From positions 14,070,406 to 14,134,405 of the forward strand of contig CM055113.1 in assembly GCA_029204225.1 (NCBI GenBank): DNA of 64,000 bases, read 5' to 3'. Position 1 is the first letter of the stretch; every line of letters starts with the position of its first letter. Below are positions 13,741-25,979 of the stretch, in pieces. The position numbers were made by a program, and so were the translations under genes. Origin of the DNA: Diphasiastrum complanatum (taxonomy: Eukaryota > Streptophyta > Lycopodiopsida > Lycopodiales > Lycopodiaceae). The notes beneath the pieces were generated by a model. That model was given only the letters and a program-made list of their open reading frames with translations. It ran no database searches and was not told the DNA's origin.

Positions 13741-16398
13741 GATCACCTATTGATTGAAATCCAAGATCAATGACAAGATCTAAGGCAAAAAGGCCATTCT
13801 ACATGCATTCATTCATTACCAAAAGGTGTTTCACACATGTGGAAGACTTCATGAAATAAACTAAGTCCCAGCAAGCTCCTCTCCTCAGGTAGAGAGAAAT
13901 ACAACTTTGGGCTCATCTAGAGAGAGAAGGCAATACAAGCAAAATTGGCAAATCTCCAAATTGACTCAAAAACTCATAGATCTCTCATACATTAATGAAG
14001 GGAATGAAAGTACATATAGAAACTCATGAAGATCCATGCTTGATTCTTATTGGACCCCTTAAACATAGCCTCTCTAACCCTATTGGATGTGTGATGCAAC
14101 ATCTCTCACTTTTGATTGGACCCTTCCAACACATCTCTCTCTTATGATTGGACCCTTTGACCTCCGCTACCACATAGGGTGTATCACTCATCAAACCTAA
14201 ACTTGACATGTGTAAGCAACCTAACTAGCTTGAGTTACAACACAATTTAATTTTGGCCTAATCAATACAAAACATGTGTACCTCTAAAGCCAAAGTTGGC
14301 CCTATCACCTAGTGACACCAAGATGCTTGACTAGCAATCTTTATGATACCCCTAAAGTCAACATTATAATCTATTTCTAACTATTTTACACATGTGGGAA
14401 CATGCTCCACTGTTAGGGCCAATTTTGACAGGGGGTTTGTCCAGCCAAAACGTCCTAAAAGGGTCAAGGGGCCCCACCTTTAAAGGCGGTTCGGCCCTAC
14501 GTGAGCAATAGAGGATTTGCCACTTCCAACCCTGATGGCCTTCTCTATTGCCCCGTGCTCCCAAGCCGATGAGGGTTTTCCAAGCTCTCAGAGATACGAT
14601 TGCAAGGGGGTGCTGTCAATTTTGGTGCAATGATTCACTAGCTTTTTAGGGTTACGGTTCCGTAAAACTTCTGATCACTAATTTGCAGTAGGATCTTGCT
14701 AATGTCTCTTTCCCCATTGAATTCGGTCTACCGTTAGTAAAAATCTTACATGGGCTTGAAACCGATTTATTGCCTATGTGCTTGTGGGGTGCAAGTTATA
14801 CACACCGATTTGTTTGATAAGCAGTGGTATTTTCGTCGATTGTCGGGTCTAGGTATTTTGCTAGACAGTACAGATGGCGGGTGTGACTAGTGTGACACTT
14901 AATCAAGGCGGTGTATTTCAACGGCAGATGGTGGACGGCCCGCTCTGGTGTTTCACAGAGGTCAGGTTCAGTTGATACGTTTAATAATTGACAAAACCTG
15001 AAAAACCGTTTCACAACTTGACGATTCCGCATGGTAGTTTAACTAACAAACCTAACTCAGCAAACCGTAAAACACATTCTAAATCTATACAACTCTTGGC
15101 TACAATTTTTGTGCTTTCACTAAACAAGTCGAAGAATAGTAAACAATCATCGTCTACTTTCTCACATCTCATTTGTTCATGAAGTGATAGGCTTCTAAAC
15201 TGAATTCTACGTTGTGTTTGTATGCTTCACTACCAAACTATAATTGATTTGCTTGAACGCAACTACAAAATTCAAGTCTTAACTACTCTATGGAAGATGT
15301 CATAACATTGTAAATGAGGGAAATAATGATGGTGTTCAACCTTCAAGGTGATATGCTTACCCTTCCGCAACTCTAACACGCTTGTAAAAATCACATTTAA
15401 ATCACGAGTGGTTAAAGCTATACTATCACATTTGAGAATAGACGATTTACGGAAAACAGTTTCAAAATTGATTGGGACGAATGGCAACGGAAAAACTCAA
15501 GTCAAGTAACATCTTACAATAAACCCACAACTTTTACCATCAATGCAAGTAGATATAAAAATCATCTCATACCTCAATGTGCAGTTTAGGTAGCTGTTGC
15601 ATGTGAAACCCTAGTCATGAAACTTGTAGCAAAAATCAGAGCCAGGCATGTTGACGTAGTTTTCTCCACTTTTTGCATGTCCGATCGAATTGGTGTAAAA
15701 AGAAAAAATGAAGAAAAATAAAGTTTCTAGAACATGAACGATGCGATTGAAATGTTAACGGTTCAGTTGAGAGAAACTGAACCAAAAGTCTGTAAAAAAA
15801 AAAAAAACAGGCCAGAAAGATACAATGGCTAAAAAAAACCAGCAACCTATCACTCACACCAAGCCCTCAAGCAATCCATCCCACTCATTCAAGATATAAG
15901 CCTACTAGTATGACAATGGACTACAACCAACCAACCAACCCTCACCATGAAATCACTCTCACCCATCAATCCTCTCAACAAAAGCAAGCAAACATCCACC
16001 TAGAGGGCCTAAAAGATATTTTCTCTAGCTTTTGACTAAGAGGGCATCTTGGCTAGTTTTGGAAGGGGGCCTTAAATGGCAACAGTGCTCAAGAAAGAAC
16101 CTTTGTTGTAAACTTGATTCTGACAATATAGACGAGTACATCTTTTCTACTCAGTGTGCAATCTGTGAATGTTGTGATGCTTGTTTAATTTTTGTCAGTA
16201 GATATATTTTGGCTGTCATTAGACATTATCTGCTGTTCATAAATTCATTGTCAAATAAGCAGTAGCTATTTGCTGCTCGGAGGATGATTGAATGCGACTT
16301 GAGGTAGTAGCCTTATCCGACAGATCGGCTCCATCTGAGCTTAACCAGAATTGTTGTCGCGCGAGGGAGACCTTGTCGATACACAGAGCTACAACTGA
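13741..16398. other. Non-coding stretch between elements A and B
   Basis: No gene recognised. Three loose copies of a GATTGGACCC-type phrase occur at about 14040, 14115 and 14146. The 16.0-16.4 kb part may be a copia LTR, since it runs into a primer-site-like sequence at 16400. Confidence 0.45.
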
Positions 16399-16399
16399 A

Positions 16400-16410
16400 G
16401 GTATCAGAGC
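16400..16410 (+). promoter_or_regulatory. Candidate copia primer-binding site
   Basis: GGTATCAGAGC matches the initiator tRNA-Met complement except for the first T. No gag follows, so it may be a stranded LTR end. Confidence 0.35.
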
Positions 16411-16446
16411 CTGCTATATTTTCAACAAGGACGACACTTTACAACA

Positions 16447-16690
16447 GATATTATAGTAAGAAAGATTTTACAATCTAGCGACTAGTGGCCCACACTAAAC
16501 AAACCCACAGAGGAATACATTCAACGGTGTAATGCGTATCATACTTGGAACAAGACTAGATCCAAGTTCTTGGTTGAATATCAAGGTTTTAAGCACGAGT
16601 TTTATGTCTCTTATGATATCCGTCGATGTCTCCATCTGGACTCTGAAGATAATCTCCTTATTTTTCCAGTGGGTTATGACATCGGCCTAG
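16447..16690 (+). mobile_element. Ty3/gypsy integrase zinc-binding scrap
   Basis: One frame reads DIIVRKILQSS, then WPTLNKPTEEYIQRC after a stop. It aligns with DIKVRKILQSGCWWPTVHKD and EEYLKKCDVC of the better preserved integrase at 27900. The next roughly 45 codons are open but unlike integrase. It ends where element B begins on the other strand. Confidence 0.5.
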
Positions 16691-17030
16691 TAGAGCCAGT
16701 CGTCCTAGTAACACTTTGTATGACGATTCTCTTGTAGTTCTTAATATTATAAAATCCATAAGAGACTTATGGTCACCAATATAAACTGTAACTTGGGACA
16801 ATTCTCCTATTTGTGTTCTTCTAGTTGCATCAGCTAGCCTTAAATGTCTTAATGTGGGTGCTATTCTATGATGAATGCCTAATTCATATGTTGTTTTTTC
16901 AGTCATTATATTTATGCTAGATCTAGAATCTATGGGTACACTAAATGCAACCATTGATTACTGCCTGAATTTCGGGTTGACCTTTATCACCGTAGTTAAC
17001 TAATCCTACGTTGACTAATGGTAATTTTGC

Positions 17031-17061
<31 letters not shown>

Positions 17062-19187
17062 AAAAATTGCTTAATTTATTTCTTGTAATATTGATTATCG
17101 TCTAATAATTGTTTAAAAGTTATATTGGCATTCTAGAGACAAGGTCTTCTACTATATCATAAGAACGGTTTCTAAGTGGCGATAGATCTCTAGGTATCTC
17201 AGTACTTATAACTGGATCTGAAAATGTTACTTCTTTAACTTTCCTAGTTTCTTTGTCTAAAAGCTTTTTAGCTTCTGAACTAATATCAACATCATAATAT
17301 TTTTGATAGGTCTAATTCTTTACTATTAGGAAGTTTTACTGGTTGTTCTGCGACTTTCACTTTTTCTGTCACATTTTTTCGCAGATTTCGTCTTCTTAAT
17401 TTTCTTCTTATCCTTAAGAGTTGAAGAATCTTTACTACTTCTAGTAGTTACTTTATTTATTTCTACATCTAAATCAGGCCGGTCTTGATTTAATGATTTG
17501 GACTCTACTTCTACCCTCTGCACTATCATGTCAATGTTAGTTTTAGATGGCCAAAGGTCATCTTCTCTAGGCGAGTTTACAAACCTTGGTTTAGACCGCG
17601 GTTGTTGTGGCTGAGGACATCCAGCAGTGACATGCCCTTCGCCTTTACAGTTAGCACAGAGCAGCACATATCCTACTGACCTCCTGGGTTCAGGGCAATC
17701 AGGCGAATAGTGACTCGGGCTCCGCAATTGTAGCACGAACCCCTCACTCTGGGTGGTGGAGTGGAATCTCTTGTCCCTCCTCTACGCAAAATAGTGTACT
17801 GTTGACCAGTACGTTGTTTCGGTATAATGGTTTTTTGGTCAGTAGGAGTTGCAGTATAAGCTACCTCCTCATGATTATAAATTGGACAGAGGAATAATTC
17901 CTCTTCTAAATAGTTAGTTTGTAAATTGGGACAATTGGTCTTAGAATGACCTTCCTTTCCACAAGCGGTACACCAAACATTGGCGTTAAGCTTCTCTTTC
18001 TTTCGCTTGGCTTTAACGTCAGACATTTGGACCTTTAAATCACTCATTTCTTTTGCTAACGTCTTAACACTCTTCCTTAATGAATCCATCTTTTTGGATT
18101 TCTCCATTTTTTTTCTTCTCTGAGTTCCTATTCTTGGATTTTCTATAAGAAGATTCTTCTTCTGATGAAGAAGAATAAGATGAATACTTTGAAGACTCTT
18201 CCTCATCTGCTGAATCAAATTCCGATTCAGAATTAGTAGATGATTCAGATTCTTCTGTACGTTTTGATTTATATTTTTTACTACTTTTTCTTTCATTTCT
18301 CCGTATACGAGAAATTCGAGAAGTTTCATAATTCTCGGTAGAGGCAATGACATCTTCCAAAGAAGTCATCAATCCCTGTCGACAATAACGATCCATTTTC
18401 TTAGGCAAACCGCCCAAAAACCATTCATTTTGCATAGGAACCGGATACTAGGCTCCTAACTTCCCTATTAAATTCTTAACTCTACGAGTATACTTTCTAA
18501 GTAATTCCTTCGGTTTCTTTTCAACAGAATTAAGTCGAGCCAACAATCTAGTGGAGTATCCTATCTCCCTAAACTATTTAAAGAATGTTGTTTTTAAAGC
18601 GTTCCAAGTATTAACCGTTTCCGGTACTAATTGACTGTACCAAATCCTAGCCTGCTTCCGCAGAAGGCTTGGCAAAATTCTAACTTTGTCCTCGTCTGTT
18701 TGTTCTTTATTTGCTATGGTAAGAGATTCAAACTGCGATAAATAACTATCTGCATCTTCAAATGATGATCCTTTAAAAAAATCATATCTGATTTTTGTAG
18801 ATGTGGGTGGCGCTGGGTTAGCCATATTATCATGGTGAACTAGGTGGACTTGGAGGACTTGGAGGATCAGGATCTAGACTACACTCAGATAATGGTTTTG
18901 ATGAAGAAGATTTTGATTCTGAGCTTGGTCTGAGTGGAATCAGACGAATCTGATTTAGATGAATCTGTAGAACTTGGTGTTTCAACGAATCTTTTTTCAA
19001 ATGAATCTACAAATGTTGTAGTAGCATTTAGAATATTGTTAAACGCTTCAGGTGTTAGTCTTCCTCTAACTAGTGAATTACACAGATTCTGCAGATATAA
19101 ATCTCTAAATTTCCTATATGCTTCTAATCGTTGTGCATGCTCTAAACATTTTTGTTCAATAGTTGCTTGAGAGTGTGTTCTTGGCAT
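16658..19187 (-). pseudogene. Gag and retropepsin region of Ty3/gypsy-like element B
   Basis: Minus-strand relative of element A, starting at ATG 19187 with QATIEQKCLEHAQRLEAY. It keeps the Ser/Asp-rich linker, KIRYDFFKGSSFEDADSYLS (about 18760), WFLGGLPKKMDRYCRQG (about 18400), a knuckle WCTACGKEGHSKTNC (intact here), then damaged knuckle copies near 17650-17740. The first retropepsin-like domain reads VPIDSRSSINIMTEK (Gly of DSG lost) and LLGRLAL. The frame is better preserved than in A, so it may be younger. The second retropepsin seen in A is absent because the element is cut at about 16657. A, at 10.2-13.7 kb, points toward it, forming an inverted pair. Confidence 0.8.
17030..17059. repeat. 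T29 homopolymer inside element B
   Basis: In the element's sense strand this is an A tract. Element A has a GAAAAAGAAAAAGAAATGG purine block at the matching point (about 12493-12511). Confidence 0.9.
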
Positions 19188-19252
19188 GCGTTACATGAGA
19201 AAGATTCGTAGACCTAATACACTCAAAAATATTGCAAAAAATGAAATTCATC

Positions 19253-19270
19253 TCCCCGGCAACGGCGTCA
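19253..19270 (-). promoter_or_regulatory. Primer-binding site of element B, tRNA-Asp type
   Basis: Minus strand TGACGCCGTTGCCGGGGA, one base off the tRNA-Asp complement. Five spacer bases separate it from the LTR end, as in A. Confidence 0.85.
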
Positions 19271-19275
19271 AATTA

Positions 19276-19420
19276 TGTGGTGTCCTAATCGTTATAGATT
19301 TCCACAAAATCAATGAATTAAGTAGTATAAAAGGTTTGATCGTTCCCCAAGAGAGAGAATAATCTCATCTTTTGTATGATAAGTGTATGATGGTAAATGG
19401 ACTGGGATGTGCAATATTCA
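19276..19420 (-). mobile_element. LTR (3' part) of element B
   Basis: Minus-sense LTR ends CACCACA at 19276. Homology to LTR A is clear to about 19400; the outer end may lie anywhere up to about 20220. Confidence 0.65.
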
Positions 19421-20232
19421 CAATGAATACTACAACGGCATATCTGGTTATCCAAAGTTATTTGGGTAAATTGGCATCTAGGAACACCAATGGTGAAATG
19501 ATTTGGTCAAGGTCTATGATTATAAAGATTACTTTATCTTTCGGCTAACGATTCCTTTTAATCAAACACAGAGAATTAGTTCTTATTGTTGAAAGCAAAT
19601 AGAACAGAGCATCAAACAAGTTCATTATTTGAACACATAGCTCATTCAGAACTGAAAGAAGTTATGCTTAACAACTTCGGCTAATTCTCTGCACACATTA
19701 GTCAGAATTGTTGCTCGCTGGTGACGCCTCCATGTTAGCGTGACTGAAATTCAGTAAAACATGAGAAATATGTGTGACGCAGACAAAGCAGTATCACCAA
19801 TAGTTACAGGTCATACATAGTGTATTCGCTCAATTGATAAGAAGTAATGTTGTAAAAGATGACAGAGAGAAAGAATACTCAAGCTTGTAGAAACTGACTC
19901 TTCTCTCTCTATTGATACTCAGATTTGTGCAAATGCGTAAGTACAATGGCACGAAGTGCCGTCCTTATAGAAATGATCACCAGCCTCAATGTCGTTTACC
20001 AACCGTTAAGATGTCGGTTGGGATCTGCTACCGCGTCTCTATAGAACGTCGCACAAAACATTGCGAGTTCTAACCTAAATGTGAATTTACAAAGTGCAAA
20101 TAGGCCATTACATGAATTTAGGCACTATAGCACATTTACACGTATAAAAATTGAAAAGTTTTACAATATAAACAATAAGTTTGGATAATGTGGGATCATA
20201 AGGCTCCACAAAAGTATAGTTTTATATAACTA

Positions 20233-20316
20233 TAACAGTCCTTCAGAACAGAGTTCTACACCATGCATGAATTGACTCATGAGTGAGACACTATAAGAAA
20301 TGTCCGGTCTTGCAGA
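20233..20316 (-). mobile_element. Ty1/copia RT-RNase H connection scrap
   Basis: Minus strand reads ARPDISYSVSLMSQFMH, the conserved block just before copia RNase H (compare TRPDICYDVGIVSQFM in the element at 60.7-61.9 kb). Less than 100 bp is recognisable. Confidence 0.7.
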
Positions 20317-20335
20317 CAGCGCCAGGCCCGAACTG

Positions 20336-22590
20336 TGATAACTGACCGTGCTTACTCCTCGAGGGCAGCACCTTGCACAACAGTTGTCTTGATGAACCCC
20401 AAACCGTGGCCATTTCCGTGAGAAGCGCATAGCTGATCGGCCAGTGGGCTCTGTGGCTGAGAAATGGCTAAGTTTGAAGTGCCATCGATTTTGAGTTTTT
20501 TCTCTCTACAATCCAATTGTCATGTATTAAGAAAGTTCTAAAGAGTAGAGGTCTAATATAAAAGAGAAATATATTTAAGGGCTTCCATATTTTGTAACCA
20601 TTTAGGGATCGATCTATATCTCATAATTCCCAAAATACCCTAAACAAAAACCAATGGATTCTGTTAGTATTACCATTACAACAATCACTAACCATCGCTC
20701 TACAGATCATTCTACCCAAGAAATCCCCTTTAGAATCATTGATGTCTCATACCACCAGCTTTTCCTCCAAGAATCCTCTGCATCTAGATCTGTTTTGCCC
20801 AAGAAGTCAAAAAAACTGTTTGGCTATTCTGTATCCAAATATAGAATCAAATTCACAACAAATTCCAGGGGATACTTCTAACCGTTGAAATCCCTCATGC
20901 CCCTTAAGCGATACTAAAAAAATATCACTCCGCATTGTACCCCGACATGGACAAGATGAGATGTATCATTCAAGTACAGTTGAAATGCCGCAAGTCTATT
21001 CTCTAATCCAAAAGGAACATGGATCTCAACAAAATATTGTCCTAGATCTTTTTGATCGATTGATCAAAATTATCTTTTTTTATTGTGGACCCATTCGGTT
21101 TCTATTAATGCTAACCGACGGTCCTCCTCCAACTGTGTTAGAGCAATCATTCGCTCTTGGAGGCTATTGTTGGCTGATTCTGATGAATCTCCAAGATGCT
21201 TGACCAGAGCTACCCAAGAGCACCTCTCACCTTAGACCGAGGAGGTCTCTGAGAAAACTAGAAAACCGAAGACTAAGAGCCGAGTATGAGAGCTGAGAAG
21301 TACTAGTTAGGAATGATAAGCAAGAACTGTGTAAGCCTCATGGTGAATCCCGAAAGATGGAATGACCATGTAGGAACTAGTATTTCTAGGCAAAGTAATA
21401 AATGCAAGTAGACCTCTCTTAAAGAAAGTAGAGTGGGCCACCTTTTGATGGTGACCGCTAGTGGAGAGCATTATTCCACTTGTAATTTGTGTAATGTGGA
21501 AATGCCACTAGAATGCCACCTAAGGGTCTCTCTTGCTTATTTAAGAGACTCCCTCTTTGAGAAGAGGAGCTTTTTGTGAAATGTACCTACTCCATGCTGA
21601 AATGAGAAGAGCCTCCACGATTTTTGGTGCATCTATTGAGCTCCTTAATCGTGCTTGTTTCTTGAGTGAATGAATTCATGTTCTTGCCCTTCCCTCCTTT
21701 TTGTGTGGTTGTGCATCGTAGAGTGGATTAGATTTCTCGCTTTCCTAGAGTGAATTAAATTTCATTTCTTGTTTGTGGATTAATGTAGGAGTCAGCATTT
21801 AGGTAAACTAAATAGACTGGGTTTGTGGTGTAGTTCTTGCATATTCTCTTACAACCCTGTTCTTGATGTTCTTGGGATGTACAAGAATCAAAAGACTGTT
21901 TGGTTTCTTGATTCTTGGACTTCTAAAATGCTGTCTAGTTTAGTTCATTTCTTGTTCTTGTTTTGTAAAATGCAGATGTAGCTTAGTTTTCATGTTTAGG
22001 ATCTGATTGTATCTCATTTCTGCAACAATAGAGTAGAATTTCAATCATTGTTCAACGGTTCTGCATGCTGATTTTATGGTTGAACATTCTGGCATGCATT
22101 CTTGATTGATTGTGGTTGTTTATGCATGTGCTTCAGTGCAAGAGTGACAAACCTGAGTGTCCTCTGACAGGCAGGACAAAAATACTACAACGATACCCAA
22201 TCATTTCAATCTGATTCTGGGCATTATAATAACAAAAAAACATCACAAAACGCCCAAGAAAATTCATAACAGGTAGAACCATTCTTGAAATCAGAAGATA
22301 GGAGCATTATTCGTCAAACGTTATTCGTCATTTGCCTAGATGTTTACATAAGATAATAAGTGAAAGCTAATGAATGTGACATTCATAAATATGTAAATAT
22401 GTAGAAGCGTGCAATTCTTTGAGTTCATTGAATGTTAACAATTAGAAAAGACAAATTTGTCTAATAGATACATTGGTATGTTCATACTTTTTAAACTAAG
22501 AGGTTATTTATATTCATATGCAACATTTAGATCTATCAAGTATTGGGAGGAAATGTTTATCAAGCATTGTTTCAACCTACTTCTTGTTAT
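20336..22590. other. Unassigned, probably LTR-derived sequence
   Basis: No gene recognised. 21240-21860 has promoter/LTR-like character: a TTATTTAAGAG box near 21537 followed by a leader-like stretch. The frame at 20654-20881 is short and unrecognised. Confidence 0.35.
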
Positions 22591-22599
22591 TTTGATATA

Positions 22600-22990
22600 T
22601 AGGATTCTTCATCCTCATTTAGTGTTGGAGACAATAATCCTCGTAATGGTCGACGTAGATGACGAATGCAATACAACGGTCCTCATATAAAGCAATTACC
22701 TCGTCGTCTACGTCAAGGCGAGAATCGTAATGAGCTCCCAAATTCTTTACTAGTTGGTCACAATTATGATCCGTTGTTGATGAATCATCATCCTCTTTTT
22801 GAGCCATTGGTTTGATAGTCCAAGTTACAGGATCACCCTTGACTGCACGTTCATGCTTTTCAAAAGTGATTTTTCCGGTACCCCAGTTATGAATTACTTG
22901 CGCGACTCATAACCATGGGCATCCCAATAGGACTCGGTAGACATTTGGTGCTTCAGGTAAGTCCATTACTACATTGTCTGGACATGTTCG
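22600..22990 (-). mobile_element. Ty3/gypsy retropepsin C-terminal fragment
   Basis: Minus strand reads NVYRVLLGCPWL, a stop, then AQVIHNWGTGKITF. It matches the end of the first retropepsin of element A (YKVLLGRPWLYQADVI). It is probably a third copy of that lineage. It fuses into a copia fragment at about 22960. Confidence 0.5.
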
Positions 22991-23620
22991 ATACAGATGA
23001 ATGATTTATGTGTCCTACATGATGATACCATAGTAATACTTTATTGACAAGAACAGAAGTTTTCAAGGCTTGACTAGAATCAAGATAACAATGTGCCAAT
23101 CTATATAAATATCCATGTTTCTTGCCAAGTGCAAGGATCTTATTACTCCTATCGATAATTCTACATTGATCATACTCAAACTCTACCTTATGATCTAAAT
23201 CTGTAATTCTACTTACTGATAACAGATTTGTAGAGAGTTTAGAAACATACAAGACTTTTGACAGTAGTTTGAATTGATCATGCTGGAACCTTAATCTTAT
23301 AGTACCTTCACCTTCGATAGTGTGAGTCTATCATCACCAAGATGAACATACTTCTTTGTGTTGTAAGGCATATAGGAATGGAAAATCTCACGATGATTGG
23401 TCATATGTTGAGTAGCTCCAGAATTCAAAAACCTCGAATCATTCGAATTCATGTTTTTGTCTTTGACCATAAAAGTGCCTTCGTCCATTTCGACTTCAGA
23501 AGATGTTGTAACTGTATTTGCTTGTTGATCAGGTTGCTTGGCTGCATTCTTAGCTTTGAAAAATTCAGCAATCTTGGATCTCATGATTATTGTGTTTGCA
23601 ATACCTACAAAACATCTTCT
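22960..23620 (-). mobile_element. Ty1/copia protease and pre-integrase fragment
   Basis: Minus strand contains FLNSGATQHMTNHREIFHSY (protease with DSG changed to NSG), VHLGDDRL, then YVSKLSTNLLSVSRITDLDH and YHHVGHINHSSVSNM (GAG-pre-integrase zinc region). At least one frameshift separates the blocks. It may continue to the right as poorly conserved gag up to about 23880. Confidence 0.75.
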
Positions 23621-24171
23621 TCTTCGACAAATTTGGATTCGATGATTGTTCTTGACTTTGTGTCTATTTCTGATTCAATGCAGAATACTTGGAGCTTTTT
23701 TGTTTCTACCATTTTGAGCCCTTGTTGACATATATAACATGAGATGAAGAGGTGGATGAAGTGTCTTAAATTCTTCGATTATCTTCTTGCAGATATTAAT
23801 TTGATTCAATAACTTTGTAGAGCTTTGTTTTAGCTTTAATTTGCACCAATTTTCAAGCCATTTGGATAAGAGATGCAAAAGTTATTGCACTTTTTCCAAA
23901 AGTTGTCAAAATAGGTGACTAGAATTTTGCGTTCGCTTTTTGAATTTTCTGATTTGACTTGTTTAATTTCTAGTTTCTTTCCGTAGAATTTTAGAGCATT
24001 GTCTTAGCTTTGATCTGATCCATATAGCAGGTCATTTGGATGTATCCAAAAAGTTGTGACAATTCTTGATTCCTAGCTCTAGTTTTGTTAGTTCCTTTCT
24101 TCAAAATTTTCAGTCCTGTTCTGTTGTTAATTTGACCTATTAAACCACATTCGATTATTTAGACTTTATGG
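23621..24171. other. Unassigned flank of copia and gypsy fragments
   Basis: Nothing firmly recognised. The minus strand has a weak open frame at 23675-23878 that may be copia gag. Confidence 0.35.
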
Positions 24172-25050
24172 ACTGACAAGTGATATAGTTAGTGATAGAG
24201 ATCCTAAGTCTGCAGGTCACTTTTGATCAGCTGTATTCCATAAGCTTGAAACCTCGCTTAGTTTTAGTTCTTCGATCATCCCGAATCAGATGGCCAGACT
24301 GAGAGAACTAATCAGACTATGGAAGATATGTTGAGAACTTATGTGTTTCACAGGCAAACTCAGTGGGAAGATTATATTTCTTTGATTGAGTTTGCTTATA
24401 ATAGTAAGAAACATTCTGCTACTGGTTATCGTCCGTTTATGCTGATGTACGATTTTCAACCTGGATCTCCGGTAAATGTGGTGACAAAGTTTGTTAAGAT
24501 CCAGAAAGTTGCAGATTTCTTGCATGATATGTGTGAAATGTTGCAAGTGGCCCGTGATTGTATCCGGAGTGCTCAAGATAGAGCTAAGCACTATGCCGAT
24601 CTTAAGAGGTCTCCCAGAGATTTTAAAGTTGATGACTGGGTATATCTTAGAATACCTAAAGATTCTAAGACTATCAATACAGGGAAGCATTATAAATTGT
24701 CTACGAAATATTGTGGACTATTTTGGATTATAAAGAAAATTGGTTCTTTAGCTTACAAACTAGATCTTCAGAACAAGACTACAGCTCACCCAGTGTTTCA
24801 TGTAAGCCGATTGAAATTAAGCTTGCATGAAGGTGAAGTAGTTGGTTCAGAGGAGAATCTTACCCATTTGGAGGACTCATCGCTTAGTGTTCTTTTGGAA
24901 CCTAAAATGGTACTCAGAACCATAGATGAACAATTGAGAAATTGTTCTATCTCTGAGTGCTTGATCAGGTGGAAGGGTCAGACTGAGGATGATGATTCAT
25001 GGGAAAGGGTCGAAAGCATAAATTTTTTTTTTCCTAGTTTTCATTTCTAG
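24172..25050 (+). mobile_element. Ty3/gypsy chromovirus: integrase C-half and chromodomain
   Basis: Begins in the integrase core (IVSDRDPKSAGHF, catalytic Asp visible), has one stop and one frameshift, then HPESDGQTERTN with the catalytic Glu at about 24300. From 24319 an open frame runs 243 codons through FAYNSKKHSATGYRPFMLMY, VDDWVYLRIPKDS, YKLDLQN and PVFHVSRLKLS. It ends with a chromodomain-like block, ISECLIRWKGQTEDDDSWER. Chromodomains at the integrase end define plant chromoviruses (CRM/Tekay/Reina types) and are thought to bias insertion to marked chromatin. The RT part is missing. Confidence 0.88.
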
Positions 25051-25078
25051 AGATAGAAATGGTTTAAGGGGAAAATAA

Positions 25079-25450
25079 TGTTATGTCCATGTCATGTACA
25101 AGAGAATCAGAATTATTCCTGCTGTGGATAGTCGGTCACTCCAGTTGTATGTGGTTATTAGTTATGCTACGTCATTTCGAACGTGGTCGTATTAAATAAT
25201 TAATAATCATATGAGGGCCCAGATCTATAATTGGACATAGGAGCACATGCATGGCGAAGACTGCTTTAATACAAGAATAGGAGATTAATAGCTCAATATA
25301 GGTGCATGGGATCCTAAAGGGAATATTTTCTCTCTCTAGAGGAGAATAAGTCTAGTGGAAACTCGCCCCTCCTCCTATTGTGAATTGTGATTCTTGAGCC
25401 AGTGTTTCCTCTCCTCTCTTGTGTTCTTCACTATGGCTTGGGGGTAGATT
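25079..25450 (+). mobile_element. Candidate 3' LTR of the chromovirus
   Basis: A purine run AAGGGGAAAA about 20 bp after the polyprotein stop is followed by TGTTATGTCC, the usual polypurine-tract/LTR arrangement. The right end and a second copy were not found. Confidence 0.4.
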
Positions 25451-25452
25451 GG

Positions 25453-25743
25453 TTACGTATTGACTAGCCTCTCCATATTGGTTGGGTGGTTCATGCTCCA
25501 CAGGTGTCCTTTTGGTTTGCATGTGATTGCAATCTTGTAGATCTTCACTTGGTGGTTCTTATAATACCCATGCACAATATTCATCGGTGCTGCATACCAA
25601 GTGCCATCTTTCTTGGATGCTAGTGTTGGGAGAACATAGGGTGGTGTTGTATTCCGGATGATGTGATCGATTTTTGCTTTTGGTTTCGGAGCTCGTGGTC
25701 TAACCTTAACCTTTGGCTTCATAGTAAACCTTGTATTGTACAA
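25453..25743 (-). pseudogene. Unrecognised open frame of 96 codons
   Basis: Basic and proline-rich start (KPKVKVRPRAPKPKAKIDHI). No family recognised. Lying among retroelement debris, it is probably part of one. Confidence 0.25.
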
Positions 25744-25979
25744 ATGTCATGCGTTTGACGAGTCAACCGGTTTTTTTTTTTTAATTTTGTGAAAAACATT
25801 TGCAATGGAAGCAAAACTTAAGAGTTGAAGTGTTGAAGTGCTTCTCTCTCACTTGAAAAAAATTCACAATTTTATTTTCAAAATTCTGACAATTCTGACC
25901 CATCTCCACTAATTTGATCATAACTTTTTCAATATTGATCCAAATCAAACAAATTCAGTACCTCTGAAAATCTAACAAC

